Source: Methylophilaceae bacterium LSUCC0665
GTDB lineage: Bacteria; Pseudomonadota; Gammaproteobacteria; Burkholderiales; Methylophilaceae
Reading direction: 5' to 3'
Length of the DNA: 64,000 nucleotides
Assembly (NCBI GenBank): GCA_024919215.1
Contig: CP103437.1
Coordinates: 1-64,000 of the forward strand
Shown: positions 63,572 to 64,000 of the stretch, piece by piece
Position numbering within the stretch: position 1 is the stretch's first letter
Layout: every line of letters begins with the position of its first letter
Notes under the pieces: generated by a model
Database searches by the model: none
Told to the model about the DNA's origin: nothing
The model's input: the letters and a program-made list of their open reading frames with translations, nothing else
Made by a program: the position numbers and the translations under genes

Positions 63572-64000
63572 ATGCATATTCATGTGATTGGGATCTGCGG
63601 TACATTTATGGCAGGCATGGCTTCTCTTGCAAAGGATCTAGGCCACAAGGTGACTGGGTGCGATCAAAATGTTTATCCGCCGATGTCAACTTTTCTAGAA
63701 TCAAAAGATATTCAGATTATCCAGGGGTTTGATGCCCACCAAGTAAATCTAAAACCTGATCTATTCATTGTGGGTAATGTTATCTCTAGAGGCAATCCTT
63801 TGATGGAAGAAGTTCTCAATCAAAATTTAAAGTATCAATCTGGACCGCAGTGGTTATATGAGAACCTCTTGCATGATAAGTGGGTTATTGCGGTTGCAGG
63901 GACTCATGGAAAAACTACCACAACATCCATGATCAACTGGATCTTAAGAGATAATGATATCGATTGTGGTTATCTGATCGGAGGCGTTCCAGGTAATTTT
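63572..64000 (+). CDS. mpl: Murein peptide ligase Mpl (5' part, cut by window edge)
   Basis: UDP-N-acetylmuramate:L-Ala-gamma-D-Glu-meso-DAP ligase, which recycles murein tripeptide. The 143 visible codons start with MHIHVIGICGTFMAGMASLAK, typical of Mpl rather than MurC, and include the ATP motif VAGTHGKTTTTSMI. The frame runs open off the right edge. It begins five bases after metH. Confidence 0.92.
   Translation, partial: MHIHVIGICGTFMAGMASLAKDLGHKVTGCDQNVYPPMSTFLESKDIQIIQGFDAHQVNLKPDLFIVGNVISRGNPLMEEVLNQNLKYQSGPQWLYENLLHDKWVIAVAGTHGKTTTTSMINWILRDNDIDCGYLIGGVPGNF

Overview
The window reads as a piece of a small, AT-rich, very tightly packed chromosome of a betaproteobacterial methylotroph, most like the streamlined Methylophilales of open water (OM43 / Methylopumilus type). 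The evidence is a dnaA-dnaN-gyrB start, a solitary pqqA gene for the PQQ precursor peptide, a zinc metallohydrolase of the kind linked to PQQ-dependent (quinoprotein) dehydrogenases, one- to few-base overlaps between most genes, and Methylophilales-like synteny such as an outer-membrane protein followed by glnK-amtB. The species call is inference. No rRNA, tRNA, insertion sequence, phage gene or CRISPR array was seen.

Layout. 1-5.1 kb: replication start region, with a probable origin between dnaA and dnaN, then gyrB. 5.1-8.9 kb: oxyR and the three-gene pntAa-pntAb-pntB transhydrogenase operon with a small membrane ORF. 8.9-11.4 kb: cyanide-insensitive-type cytochrome bd oxidase (minus strand) followed by an unannotated 30-residue DUF2474-like membrane peptide. 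11.4-15.1 kb: argS, SPOR protein, dsbA, SDR. 15.1-27.6 kb: priA, a tiny acidic lipoprotein, thiD-thiE-hemL, gltB-gltD-hemE. 27.6-34.7 kb (minus): acetate symporter pair, radical SAM protein, a three-gene glucosylglycerate cluster, cytochrome b561. 34.7-40.3 kb: metallohydrolase, DoxX, GNAT, mutY, uppP, and thiC under a TPP riboswitch. 40.4-47.3 kb: pcm-like methyltransferase, tolC, isochorismatase, waaA, and a split B12-dependent ribonucleotide reductase under a probable NrdR-controlled promoter. 47.3-52.4 kb: S1 protease, lipoprotein, zinc-ribbon-like peptide, dienelactone hydrolase, thiS-thiG, apaG, mltA, pqqA. 52.5-56.6 kb: an LPS-kinase-like fusion protein overlapping an LTA-synthase-like enzyme. 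56.7-64 kb: amtB, glnK and an outer-membrane protein behind a sigma-54 promoter, ubiK, metH, and the 5' part of mpl.

How the genes work together. Redox and energy: transhydrogenase, cytochrome bd and PQQ-linked functions. Nitrogen: GOGAT (gltBD), AmtB and PII. Cofactors: thiamine genes at three separate loci, haem genes hemL and hemE, and two B12-dependent enzymes (NrdJ and MetH) with no cobalamin synthesis gene in view. Osmoadaptation: glucosylglycerate synthesis and phosphorolysis. Envelope: MltA, UppP, Mpl, WaaA and a possible surface-glycan decoration pair. The items most worth a second look are the kinase/glycosidase fusion, the hidden small genes (pqqA and the DUF2474-like peptide), and the three regulatory sites (TPP riboswitch with a visible Shine-Dalgarno sequester, NrdR boxes, sigma-54 promoter).
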